Source of the DNA: an uncultured Eubacteriales bacterium
GTDB taxonomy: Bacteria; Bacillota; Clostridia; Lachnospirales; Lachnospiraceae
Direction of reading: 5' to 3'
Assembly: GCA_900314565.1 (NCBI GenBank)
Contig: OMVU01000020.1
Location: 1 to 60,672 of the forward strand
Length of the DNA stretch: 60,672 bases
Shown: positions 31,809-40,463 of the stretch, in pieces
How positions within the stretch are numbered: the stretch's first letter is position 1
Layout: each line of letters opens with the position of its first letter
Notes under the pieces: generated by a model
The model's database searches: none
What the model was told of the DNA's origin: nothing
The model's input: only the letters and a program-made list of their open reading frames with translations
Translations under genes and position numbers: made by a program

Positions 31809-33628
31809 TGAGCAGCGCGATCAAGAAGAAAATCATCCTGCATATCCCATATGCGGTGGCAGGATTGCTGGCGACAAACTTCGGAGAGGCATGGCGGCTG
31901 ACAGAAGGTGTGGATCCTTCAAGGAAGGTCCTCACACTGATGACGACACTTCAGACCGCCTTTACCAATCCGCTTCCCAGCTTTCATCCGTTCGACCTGA
32001 TGGTTGGAGTCATCTGTGCTATGGTCTTTTATCTGGCGGTGTATATGCGAGGAAAGAATGCAAAGAAGTACCGTCACAATACGGAATACGGATCTGCCCG
32101 CTGGGGAACGCACAAGGACATTGAGCCGTATGAGGATCCGGTCTTTCAGAGAAATGTAATCCTGACGAGAACGGAATGGCTGATGATGAGCAACAGGCCG
32201 AAGAATCCGGCCTATGCCAGAAACAAGAATGTTCTGATCGTCGGCGGATCCGGTTCCGGCAAAACAAGATTCTGGCTGAAACCGAACCTGTTACAGATGC
32301 ACAGCTCTTATGTCATAACCGATCCCAAGGCCAGCGTCCTTATAGAGTGCGGAAAAGCCTTGGAGCGCGGCGCTCCGGTACTGGATGCGAAGGGTAATCC
32401 TGTGAAAGACAAACATGGGAAACCACTTTATGAGCCGTATGTGATCAAAGTCTTCAACACGATCAATTTCAAGAAGTCGCAGCATTACAATCCGTTTTCC
32501 TACATTCATTCCGAGAAGGACATCCTGAAGCTCGTGACCGCATTGATCGCCAACACCAAGGGCGATGGCAAAGCCGGTGATGAGTTCTGGACCAAAGCGG
32601 AGACACTGCTGTACACGGCACTGATCGGATATATCCATTACGAAGCTCCGGAGAATGAGCAGAATTTCGCAACACTCCTGGAAATGCTGAACAGTATGGA
32701 TGTCCGCGAGGATGATGAGGACTATCAGAATCCTGTGGATGTGATGTTTGAGGAGCTGAAGAAAAAGAACCCGAATCATTTTGCCGTACGCCAATATGTC
32801 AAGTTTAAGATGGCTGCCGGCAAAACTTTGAAATCCATACTTGTGAGCTGCGGCGCACGCCTGGCTCCCTTCGATATCCAGGAGGTCCGGGACATCACGA
32901 TGTATGACGAACTGGAGCTGGATAAGCTGGGAGATCGGAAGACAGCATTGTTTTTGATCATGTCAGATACCGATGCGATCTTCAATTTCCTGATATCCAT
33001 GATTTACACACAGCTCTTTAACCTGCTCTGTGAAAAGGCAGATGATGTGTACAACGGCAGGCTGCCGGTGCATGTCCGGTGCCTGATCGATGAGTGCGCG
33101 AACATCGGCCAGATCCCGAATCTGGAGAAGCTGATCGCCACGATCCGAAGCCGGGAGATCTCCGCATGCCTGGTGCTGCAGGCAAAAGCACAGCTCAAAG
33201 CAATCTATAAGGACAATGCGGATACCATCATCGGCAACTGTGACGCCCAGATCTTTCTGGGTGGCAGCGAACCGACAACGCTGAAGGATCTGAACCAGTC
33301 TCTCGGCAAGGAAACGATAGATACCTTCAACACCGGTGAGAGCAGGGGCAGAGAGCAAAGCCATTCCCTGAACTATCAGAAGCTCGGTCATGATCTTCTC
33401 TCAGTCGATGAACTGGCTGTGCTGGATGGCAGCAAATGCATCCTGCAGCTTCGCGGCGTCAGGCCGTTCCTGTCAGAGAAATATGATCTGACGAAGCATC
33501 CTAATTATCCTTTGACTTCCGATGCGGATAAGAAGAATGCATTCGACATCGAGAAGTTTCTGAATCACAAGCTCACCCTGAAGCCGGAGGACCGGTACAC
33601 GGTCGTAAAGCCGGATGAAATGAGCTGA
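31808..33628 (+). CDS. VirD4/TraG-type conjugation coupling protein
   Basis: A 606-residue ATPase that links the relaxosome to the transfer channel. Two N-terminal membrane segments (about 10-30 and 62-80), Walker A GGSGSGKTRF near residue 145, Walker B region HVRCLIDECANIG near 425, and the conserved GNCDAQIFLGGSEP. Start ATG 31808 overlaps the PcfB stop (TGATG). Appears full-length, the only intact core transfer gene here. The other machinery (relaxase, VirB4, VirB6) is absent. Confidence 0.9.
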   Translation: MSSAIKKKIILHIPYAVAGLLATNFGEAWRLTEGVDPSRKVLTLMTTLQTAFTNPLPSFHPFDLMVGVICAMVFYLAVYMRGKNAKKYRHNTEYGSARWGTHKDIEPYEDPVFQRNVILTRTEWLMMSNRPKNPAYARNKNVLIVGGSGSGKTRFWLKPNLLQMHSSYVITDPKASVLIECGKALERGAPVLDAKGNPVKDKHGKPLYEPYVIKVFNTINFKKSQHYNPFSYIHSEKDILKLVTALIANTKGDGKAGDEFWTKAETLLYTALIGYIHYEAPENEQNFATLLEMLNSMDVREDDEDYQNPVDVMFEELKKKNPNHFAVRQYVKFKMAAGKTLKSILVSCGARLAPFDIQEVRDITMYDELELDKLGDRKTALFLIMSDTDAIFNFLISMIYTQLFNLLCEKADDVYNGRLPVHVRCLIDECANIGQIPNLEKLIATIRSREISACLVLQAKAQLKAIYKDNADTIIGNCDAQIFLGGSEPTTLKDLNQSLGKETIDTFNTGESRGREQSHSLNYQKLGHDLLSVDELAVLDGSKCILQLRGVRPFLSEKYDLTKHPNYPLTSDADKKNAFDIEKFLNHKLTLKPEDRYTVVKPDEMS

Positions 33629-33652
33629 CAACCAAATAACGTCCATGGACAT

Positions 33653-33685
33653 AAGCCTTCTGTTTCAAAGCAGAGGGCTTTCTTT
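33653..33685 (+). terminator. Intrinsic terminator after the coupling protein gene
   Basis: AAGCCTTCTG pairs with CAGAGGGCTT over ten positions (one G-T pair) and is followed by TCTTT. Confidence 0.65.
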
Positions 33686-34039
33686 ATGTCAGAAGGAGGC
33701 GCGAATGGACAGTGCTTTTTACAGGCCCAGAGCTCCCGATCAAAGGGATCGCGGCAGGTAACCCACATTGGCAGCTGCAGACAAAGAAAAGAATGGAGGA
33801 AAGAAACCAGGGACGCCGGATACCGGCGCAGCTGCCCAGGATAAAGATCCCGTTGGTTTCGCAAAATAGTAACCAGAAATTAAGAGACAAAACCAAGATC
33901 AGACATTTACTTCCGGAATTCCCAGGGAAAAGGAGACCTTTATGAGTTTTGTCGAAGTCAATGAAAAGTGGACAAAAAGAAAAACCGACAAAAAGAGTTT
34001 TGTCGGAGTTCCGAGGGAGGGATTTTGTTTGAGAGGGGG
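33686..34039 (+). other. Gene debris in the conjugative remnant
   Basis: Several short frames, none complete. ATG 33705 behind AGGAGGCGCGA gives 18 codons (MDSAFYRPRAPDQRDRGR) and stops; ATG 33942 behind AAGGAGACC gives MSFVEVNEKWTKRKTDKKSF and about 22 more residues. AGTTTTGTCG is repeated at 33944 and 33994. Interpreted as remnants of small genes that follow traG in such elements. Confidence 0.4.
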
Positions 34040-34465
34040 TTACTGGAGTTTTTTAAATGCATCCATATAGGCCATCAGTCTCATCAGGTTAGTAACCTCC
34101 TTCTGCCCTTCGGTATTCAGATTATGATAGAGAGCATACAGGTGTTCTGTCTCGTCCGGTTCTGATGTGGCAGCGTTGTCAGACAGGTGCTCAGATAAAC
34201 GCCGTATATGCTCCTTTGATGCGGCGATGATCACAGACGAAGGATCTACCCTATAGTAGTCGCAGATCGCATTTAACGTGTCATCATCGATACGCCGCTC
34301 ACCGTTTTCTATCCTGCCCAGAAGAGTGTTGGAAATGTGGAAACCTTCTTCAGCCAGTTTAATCGCGACATGGCTGATGGTCTGATTGTTGTCTGTGCGG
34401 ATCTTTCTGAGTTCGGCGCCGATCTCTTCTATGATTTCGGTGGCTTTGAAGTTCTTATATGCCAT
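34040..34465 (-). CDS. XRE-family helix-turn-helix regulator
   Basis: A 141-residue repressor. Residues 12-70 are a Cro/CI-type helix-turn-helix (ELRKIRTDNNQTISHVAIKL, then ISNTLLGRIENGERRIDDDT). The tail (EHLYALYHNLNTEGQKEVTN) resembles the oligomerisation part of element repressors. Divergent from the gene at 34628. Probably the regulator of the conjugative element. Confidence 0.85.
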   Translation of the reverse strand: MAYKNFKATEIIEEIGAELRKIRTDNNQTISHVAIKLAEEGFHISNTLLGRIENGERRIDDDTLNAICDYYRVDPSSVIIAASKEHIRRLSEHLSDNAATSEPDETEHLYALYHNLNTEGQKEVTNLMRLMAYMDAFKKLQ

Positions 34466-34519
34466 TTTTGAATCGCTCCTTTGGATCAGTGGGTAAAAGT
34501 ATTATAAACCGAGACGACA

Positions 34520-34618
34520 CATTTGGCAATGACGATGACAAATAAAGAAAAACACGTTGATGAAAATGACAAATAAAGATATAATATCAATTAGAAGTGC
34601 CAAATAGGGACAAACCGG
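34520..34618. promoter_or_regulatory. Divergent promoter region with TGACAAATAAAG repeats
   Basis: The 12-mer TGACAAATAAAG occurs at 34540 and 34569. ATTTGGCA (34522) and TGCCAAAT (34600) form an inverted pair around them. TATAAT (34582) is a likely -10 box for the rightward gene. Expected binding sites of the XRE regulator. Confidence 0.5.
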
Positions 34619-34627
34619 GAGGCGGAC

Positions 34628-35155
34628 ATGACAGAAAGAAAAGTGACAGTGATAACAGACGCTGACGGAAGAAAAATCGTAATGATCAATGACATTCTGT
34701 TTAAGGGAAGAAAGATTGACTGGAAGCTGGTCAGGGATTACCTGAAGAGGTTCGTCGGGGACTGCTATGAGGTAGAACAGAGTTCGGAGAAGATCTATAT
34801 CGGTGGAAAACTTCCGGATGAATACACCGGTTCAGAGAGCAGGATCGCATTGAAAAAGGTGGAAGCGAAAGCGAAAGCCAATGTCGCACAGGGGATTCCT
34901 GAACTGATAGAAACAGCCATCAACCCGATCTGGGAAGAGAATAAAAAGCTGAAACATGAGAGGGATGCGAAATATGGCTGGTACCGGTACGATGTACGAT
35001 TTGCTATTCCCGTGTACAGCGATGCCGGTGAGCTTGACAGATATAACATTTTCGCAGCGAGATTGCTTGTAAATCACTCAGCAAACGGAAAGAAGTATCT
35101 GTACGATATCCTGAACATAAAAAAAGAAACGAGCCGCCCACAGCATGATGTGTGA
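34628..35155 (+). CDS. Conserved protein of conjugative elements, function unknown
   Basis: A 175-residue protein with a predicted helical middle (KKVEAKAKANVAQGIPELIE) and a C-terminal block AKYGWYRYDVRFAIPVYSDA, then NIFAARLLVNHSANGKKYLY and DILNIKKETS. I recognise this pattern from mobile-element proteins of clostridia but cannot name a function. Ribosome site GGGAGGCGG precedes ATG 34628. No obvious damage. Confidence 0.6.
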   Translation: MTERKVTVITDADGRKIVMINDILFKGRKIDWKLVRDYLKRFVGDCYEVEQSSEKIYIGGKLPDEYTGSESRIALKKVEAKAKANVAQGIPELIETAINPIWEENKKLKHERDAKYGWYRYDVRFAIPVYSDAGELDRYNIFAARLLVNHSANGKKYLYDILNIKKETSRPQHDV

Positions 35156-35212
35156 TGTATAGCCCATCTCTTTTACTCCCTCAGCTTATCGTGAAATCGC
35201 ATAAAAGTCAAC

Positions 35213-36385
35213 TTGTTTTTGGGCGGGGATACATCGCATGAGAGGCAGAGAGGAGGAAACGACGTTCTACAGGAGGGACACGGCTGTCCTATATGCAGTG
35301 CCAGGACGGCTGCGCTGAAAAGAGGGATCAATGATCTCCTTACAGTAAGTCCTGATCTGGCTGCGCAATGGCACGACATGAAGAACGGGAACCTGAAGCC
35401 TTCTGACGTCACAGCCCACTCCATGAGGAAGGTGTGGTGGCAGTGCCGGAAGGGTCATGAATGGGAAGCGTCAGTGAATGGGCGGCAAAAGGGCCGCGGC
35501 TGTCCTTATTGTTCAGGAAACCGCATACTCCCAGGCTGCACTGACCTTCTATCGATAAACGCGCCGTTTCTTTCGGAATGGGACTATGAAAAGAACGGGG
35601 ATCTCAAACCGGAATCTTTCGGCAGGGGCAGTATCCGGAAAGTCTGGTGGAAATGTCGTGAGGGACATAGTTGGGAAGCCGCCATTTACAGTCGTACAGC
35701 TGGATCCGGCTGCCCGTATTGTGCCGGAAATATCGTGGCACCAGGCGTAAATGATATCAGAAGCCGTATGCCGGAATGGCTTTCCGAATGGGATTTTGAG
35801 AGAAATGATGTTGCTCCGGGGAAAGTAGCTGTGACAAGTGCCAGGAAAGTGTGGTGGAAATGCGGAAAAGGACACGCCTATCTTTCCAGTCCGTCCTGCA
35901 GGATCCGCGGTCATGGTTGTGTTTACTGTTCAGGAAAAGAGATCCTGACGGGATTCAACGACTTTGCTTCCGGATATCCGGAACTTCTTGAGGAATGGGA
36001 TTACCGGAAGAACCGTGTTGATCCGTCGAAAATCTCAAGATTTACGCACCGACGGGTTTGGTGGATAGACCGAAAAGGGCATGAATGGATGGCTTCTGTG
36101 TCGAACAGATCTGCCGGAAAAGGCTGCCCCTACTGCGGTGGGACAAAGGTCCTGAGTGGTTTTAATGATCTTCGTACAGTGACACCCTGGATTGCGGAGG
36201 AATGGGATGATGAGAGAAACGGGAATTTGAAGCCGGAGCATGTCTTCCCTTATACAAACCGGAAGGTCTGGTGGAAGTGTGAAAACGGACATCATTGGAA
36301 AAGTACAATAAACAGCCGTCAGAAAGGCGCGGGGTACCCTTATTGTCATGGGTTGATCCCCCGGACGCCGCACTTTATTTCATAA
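35213..36385 (+). CDS. Tandem treble-clef/zinc-ribbon protein (DUF4379-like), both ends probably altered
   Basis: A 390-residue protein built from five repeats of about 65 residues. Each repeat has GINDLLT-like, EWDYEKNGDLKP, KVWWKCREGHSWEA and GCPYCSGN segments, with a CPxC and a CxxGH pair as zinc ligands. The first repeat is joined to an odd N-terminus (MFLGGDTSHERQRGGND) and lacks its own KVWW part. In the last repeat the first Cys of CPYC is Tyr (GYPYCHG) and the frame ends soon after. Such repeats are found with nucleases and mobile elements; no nuclease domain is present. Likely a decayed or rearranged copy. Confidence 0.7.
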   Translation: MFLGGDTSHERQRGGNDVLQEGHGCPICSARTAALKRGINDLLTVSPDLAAQWHDMKNGNLKPSDVTAHSMRKVWWQCRKGHEWEASVNGRQKGRGCPYCSGNRILPGCTDLLSINAPFLSEWDYEKNGDLKPESFGRGSIRKVWWKCREGHSWEAAIYSRTAGSGCPYCAGNIVAPGVNDIRSRMPEWLSEWDFERNDVAPGKVAVTSARKVWWKCGKGHAYLSSPSCRIRGHGCVYCSGKEILTGFNDFASGYPELLEEWDYRKNRVDPSKISRFTHRRVWWIDRKGHEWMASVSNRSAGKGCPYCGGTKVLSGFNDLRTVTPWIAEEWDDERNGNLKPEHVFPYTNRKVWWKCENGHHWKSTINSRQKGAGYPYCHGLIPRTPHFIS

Positions 36386-36461
36386 CAGCAAAATATGGTC
36401 ATTCTTGGAGCCATTTCCGTGATACAGGTGATGGCTCCATTTTTATTGGAGGAAAAGTCAT

Positions 36462-37192
36462 GAGAACAAGAGTAAGGTCTCCCACTTATGGTCGGGAGAA
36501 GAAAAAAACGACAAGCCCAGAAGACTTCACCAACAAAAGAGTAGAAAGGAGAAGCCAAAATCGCAGTAAGACAATATGAATACGAGGTTGAGGTCGAATA
36601 TGAGTATTACATCTTGAACGTAACTCTGAAGAACAAGACACTGGAGGCTGCCGTATTTGATTCCGGCATGACGGATGATGAGCGGGAACGCTATATGGTC
36701 CTGAATGAGACCATGGGCAACCGGCCTTATCTCTTTGAAGGCGATGTCTATGCCAATGTGACGCCCACTTCGGAATATCTGGATTATGACATTCCGGGTG
36801 AAGCGCTGAGCGATGTGCGGTTTGCCAGGATGATTCAGGAGGCAGAGAAGTACCTTGGTTATCCGTATGTATGGGGAGGCTCTTCGCCGTCCACCAGTTT
36901 TGACTGCTCCGGCTTTGTGTGCTGGGTGATCAACCACTGCGGCAATGGCTGGAATTATGGTAGAACCACGGCGGAAGGCCTGAGACAGCAGCTTTCCATC
37001 ATTCCAAGGAGTGAGGCAAAACCGGGAGATATCATCTTCTTCCAGGGAACCTACAACACATCCGGTGCAAGCCACGTTGCCATCTATGTGGGCGACGGGA
37101 TGATGATCCACTGCGGGAACCCGATCCAGTACGCTTCGATTAACTCAAGCTACTGGCAGGCTCATTTCTATTGTTTCGGCAGACTGCCATAA
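36462..37192 (+). pseudogene. CD1108-like NlpC/P60 (C40) cell wall hydrolase of the conjugative element, internal deletion
   Basis: ATG 36462 follows GGAGGAAAAGTC and opens MRTRVRSPTYGREKKKTTSP, similar to the start of these proteins, but stops at 36579. In another frame, from 36545, KIAVRQYEYEVEVEYEYYIL leads into an intact C-terminus: GYPYVWGGSSPSTSFDCSGF with the catalytic Cys, and ASHVAIYVGDGMMIHCG with the His. The middle third or more, including the lysozyme-like domain, is missing. In intact elements this enzyme opens peptidoglycan for the transfer channel. Confidence 0.65.
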
Positions 37193-37206
37193 GGAAGGGA
37201 GAGTAA

Positions 37207-37458
37207 ATGACAAAGAAAAGAAAACGTCTGGAAGACGAACTGAAGAAGCTGATTGCGAAAAAGGCAGAAGTAGAGGCGCGGATTACGGAGACCCAGGATC
37301 AGATCCAGGAAGAAACCAATATCGAGATCCATGAAATGGTCCATGCGGCTCATCTGACACCGGAACAGCTGGCCGATGTGCTGGCAGCCTTCAGGAAAGG
37401 AAGTATTCCGGTCAATGCAATGGATATGATCACGGAGGAGGAAACAGATCATGATTAA
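37207..37458 (+). CDS. DUF4315-family small coiled-coil protein
   Basis: An 83-residue protein with a basic, heptad-rich N-terminus (KRKRLEDELKKLIAKKAEVE) and a C-terminal MVHAAHLTPEQLADVLAAFR, matching DUF4315 proteins encoded in the transfer region of Tn1549/CTn-type elements. Ribosome site GGGAGAG. Overlaps the next gene by eight bases. Confidence 0.75.
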   Translation: MTKKRKRLEDELKKLIAKKAEVEARITETQDQIQEETNIEIHEMVHAAHLTPEQLADVLAAFRKGSIPVNAMDMITEEETDHD

Positions 37459-38432
37459 GAGAATATGCACAGCGCTGATCGCTGTGATGATCGGAGCCGG
37501 AGCGTTCACCGTTCCGGCTTTTGCTTACACTGGTGAAGATGCAGATGCTGCAGTACCTGCGGTCACAGCCGATGTTATAGCAGATACCGGATCAGACACA
37601 GAAGAATCGGAGGATGGAAAAGGAACCGGCATCCGGGTCACGATTTCAAAGGATGGAGAAGAATCCGCCAACCAGGTAGGCACTGTCCAGACCAACGGAT
37701 CCAGACTGAATGTCAGATGCGGCGGCGGAATGGATTATCAGGTGATCGACCAGCTGTTATGTTCATAAGAACTATCTCAACATTCATACAGAAGCATCTT
37801 CCGGATCAGAGACCTTTGAACTCACAGAGGACAATCTGCAGTCATTCCTGCAGATGTTCGGGCAGGGATTTGGAAGTACTCCCCTGACGCCGGACGGAAA
37901 TCTGACTCTGGTAGATGACTTCGGAAGCATCACAGGTACAGGAAAGCAGTTCGTAACACTGGTCACGAAGGCCGGCAACTACTTCTATCTGATTATTGAC
38001 CGTGATGAGAAAGGCAACGAGAATGTGCATTTCCTGAATCAGGTGGATGAAGCAGATCTCTTCGCACTGATGGATGAGGATGAAGCGGCTGCCATGAAGG
38101 AACAGATCGCAGCAGAAGAAGCTGCAAAAGCTGCAGCGGAGGCTGCGGAGAAGGCAAAGACGGAGCCGACGGAACCTCAGCCTACAGAACCGGCAGAACA
38201 GGAACCGGAGCAGAAGCCGTCAAAGCTGCCATATGCAATCGGACTGATCCTTCTGATCGGCGCATGCGGTGCGGGTGGAGCGTTCTTCTATCTGAAGAAC
38301 AAAAAGAGCCAGGCTGAATCTGCAGAACGCCCGGATCCTGATGCGGATTATTGTGAGGATGATGACGGATACGATATCCCGGAGGAATCTGAAGAAGATG
38401 AAGCGGAAGACTTCGATGATGAGGAGGAATAA
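37451..38432 (+). pseudogene. SH3-DUF4366 (CD1107-like) secreted/membrane protein, internal deletion with frameshift
   Basis: The first frame (37451-37768) has a signal peptide (MIKRICTALIAVMIGAGAFT, cleavage near AFA) and then the start of an SH3b domain, [20 protein letters not shown], and stops. The second frame picks up at about 37758 with [16 protein letters not shown], the end of an SH3b domain, and continues as DUF4366: SLTPEGNLT-like [34 protein letters not shown], a coiled Glu/Ala stretch, a membrane segment near 38225-38295 and an acidic tail. About 25-35 residues of SH3 are missing and the frame is shifted. Confidence 0.7.
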
Positions 38433-38436
38433 AAAA

Positions 38437-38826
38437 ATGAGCGAGCAGAACAGAAACTATGAACAGATCGAAGAGATCACCCTGCATTTTGGAAAAGGAA
38501 CGGTGGAACCCTTCACGGCAAAAGACGGCAGAGAAATGCTGAAGATCATGATTCCCAATGCGGATCGCAGTGATCATACTCCCTGGGCAAGCTTCGTGCT
38601 TCCGGCAAAAGCGGTTCATGAGAACCAGTATGGCAAAGGCCTCTGGGCAAAGATCCCTGCCGATGGCCACACAACCCTCACCAAGCCGTATCTGGCCGGT
38701 CAGAGTGAAGATGGCAAGAATATCTGGAAGGATGAGAAGGCGACCATCAGCAATCGTGAACTGAAATCCATGGTCGAGTTCTACAAAAAGGATCTGGTCC
38801 CGAAATACGATATTCCGGAGCTTTGA
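38437..38826 (+). CDS. Conjugative-element single-strand-DNA-associated-type small protein, unassigned
   Basis: A 129-residue protein (MSEQNRNYEQIEEITLHFGK, then TPWASFVLPAKAVHENQYGK, ending SMVEFYKKDLVPKYDIPEL). The pattern of short beta-rich segments recurs in proteins of these elements, but I cannot assign a function with confidence. The ATG at 38437, four bases after the DUF4366 stop, was chosen over an in-frame ATG at 38341 inside that gene. Confidence 0.55.
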   Translation: MSEQNRNYEQIEEITLHFGKGTVEPFTAKDGREMLKIMIPNADRSDHTPWASFVLPAKAVHENQYGKGLWAKIPADGHTTLTKPYLAGQSEDGKNIWKDEKATISNRELKSMVEFYKKDLVPKYDIPEL

Positions 38827-38951
38827 TCCGGCGGGCAGCGCATGCTGCCCCATACATAAAGGCATTAACAGCATCTTCACATTTATATGCTATACTGTGC
38901 CTGATTAAGGAAGTTGTGAGCGACAAATCGAGATTTGTAGGGGGTATAGCT

Positions 38952-39365
38952 ATGTGGTTTTGGTTAGCACTTGGTTCAGCATTCTTTGCCGCACTGACAT
39001 CAATACTGGCAAAAGTCGGAATTGAAGGTGTCGGATCCAATCTTGCTACTGCTATCCGCACAATGGTCGTTGTTATCATGGCATGGGGAATGGTATTTAT
39101 TACGCATCAGCAGGGCGGTATCAGATCAATCAGTCAGAAAAGCTGGATTTTCCTGATCCTTTCCGGTCTGGCAACGGGAGCTTCATGGTTATGCTATTAC
39201 AAGGCATTGCAGATGGGAGATGCTTCCAAAGTTGTACCGATAGATAAGCTGTCCGTAGTTATTACTCTGATGTTGGCATTTATTTTTCTTCATGAAGATT
39301 TTACTGCAAAGTCAATGGTTGGCTGCATCCTGATCGGTGCCGGAACATTGCTGATGGTTCTATAA
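38952..39365 (+). CDS. Half-size EamA/DMT-family transporter
   Basis: A 137-residue membrane protein with five hydrophobic segments: FWLALGSAFFAALTSILAKV, TAIRTMVVVIMAWGMVF, IFLILSGLATGASWLCYY, LSVVITLMLAFIFLHE and VGCILIGAGTLLMVL. It carries a single EamA unit and would work as a dimer. The exported substrate is unknown. It interrupts the transfer genes and has its own promoter-like TATACT at 38892, so it looks like cargo. A promoter-distal ribosome site GGGGGTATAGCT precedes ATG 38952. Confidence 0.75.
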   Translation: MWFWLALGSAFFAALTSILAKVGIEGVGSNLATAIRTMVVVIMAWGMVFITHQQGGIRSISQKSWIFLILSGLATGASWLCYYKALQMGDASKVVPIDKLSVVITLMLAFIFLHEDFTAKSMVGCILIGAGTLLMVL

Positions 39366-39475
39366 ACAACTTCCGATTTGTCGAAACAAAAACTTCATAG
39401 CTGATGATACATATCAGTCTTTCACATCCGGTGGGAGGCTGATTTTTTATGCTCAAGAACAGGAGGTAAACGTAT

Positions 39476-40260
39476 ATGAGCAATGCATTAAGAATCGGCA
39501 ACCGCAGCATCAGCTATGAACAGGCAAAGGAAAAATGCTCTTCCCGGAGCTGATCCCGCAGAAAGGAAACGAGGCCATGCTTTCTACAGTTCCTCATGAG
39601 AAGGTAGAGGATATGGCGGTCGTGTTTCGGCTGGATCTTCATTCGGAGAGCAGCATGATGATGTCCTCCAGAGTGAACCAGGCGATCCTGGACGGATTCG
39701 GCGTCACTGCCGATCAGATCAAGCAGGATACACTGGAGAATGCGCCGCACACGCATCCGGCATCGCTTCGTTCCATGCAGGAAGTACTCGGTGACATGAT
39801 GGGAGGCTTCCCGGTGCCGGGACCGGATCCGGGTCAGCCGACGCTCTATGTGGCAACCATGGAGTCCATGAACCGTGGCGCTGGCGTGCTTGCTTATCCG
39901 GGATTCCTGGATGAAGCAGCGGAAAAGCTTGGCGGCAGCTTCTTTATCCTGCCGTCTTCAATCCATGAGCTGCTGTTCCTGCAGGATAATGGAACCATGG
40001 ACAGACATGAACTGACGGCCATGGTCCGCAGCATCAATGCGGCGGAGGTCAGCCCGGAGGATCAGCTCTCCGATAATGTCTATCACTATGACGGCAAGGA
40101 CAGAGTGTTTGAGCTGGCTGAGAAGTACGATGCCAGAAAAGCAGAACGGCAGACGGAAAGACCGTCCGTCCTGCAGGCACTGAAGGAAAAGAGTGAAGCC
40201 GCAAGACCGCAGCCTATGCATGCCCGTGCGGCCAGAGCCGGAAAGGAGGAAGTTCTGTGA
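39476..40260 (+). pseudogene. DUF5688-family protein, N-terminus deleted or frameshifted
   Basis: ATG 39476 behind AGGAGGTAAACGTAT gives 25 codons (MSNALRIGNRSISYEQAKEK) and stops. In another frame from 39535 there is a 241-residue protein: LFPELIPQKGNEAMLSTVPH, VFRLDLHSESSMMMSSRVNQ, ASLRSMQEVLGDMM and MNRGAGVLAYPGFLDEAAEK, resembling the C-terminal two thirds of DUF5688 proteins of clostridial elements. The N-terminal part is missing. Function unknown. The downstream 68-residue gene overlaps its stop. Confidence 0.6.
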
Positions 40261-40463
40261 TGATGAAGTTTGAAGAGATGAGAGGTGCCAGAATGCAGGC
40301 CTATGCCAATGCGCTTGGGATCCGTGTGAACAATGGCGAAGGCGGGATGCCGGCTTTCAGTACTGCCGGCAGTCTTCGGGAAACGATGGACCAGATGGGA
40401 GATCAGGAATATATGATCTCCGTTGAGATTGGAGGAAAGGATGAGTTCGAGGAGACCGTATAA
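40260..40463 (+). CDS. Small conserved protein of the conjugative element
   Basis: A 67-residue frame beginning MMKFEEMRGARMQAYANALG and ending SVEIGGKDEFEETV. It overlaps the previous stop and the next start, and ribosome site AAAGGAGGAAG precedes it, so translation is likely. Not recognised. Confidence 0.5.
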   Translation: MMKFEEMRGARMQAYANALGIRVNNGEGGMPAFSTAGSLRETMDQMGDQEYMISVEIGGKDEFEETV

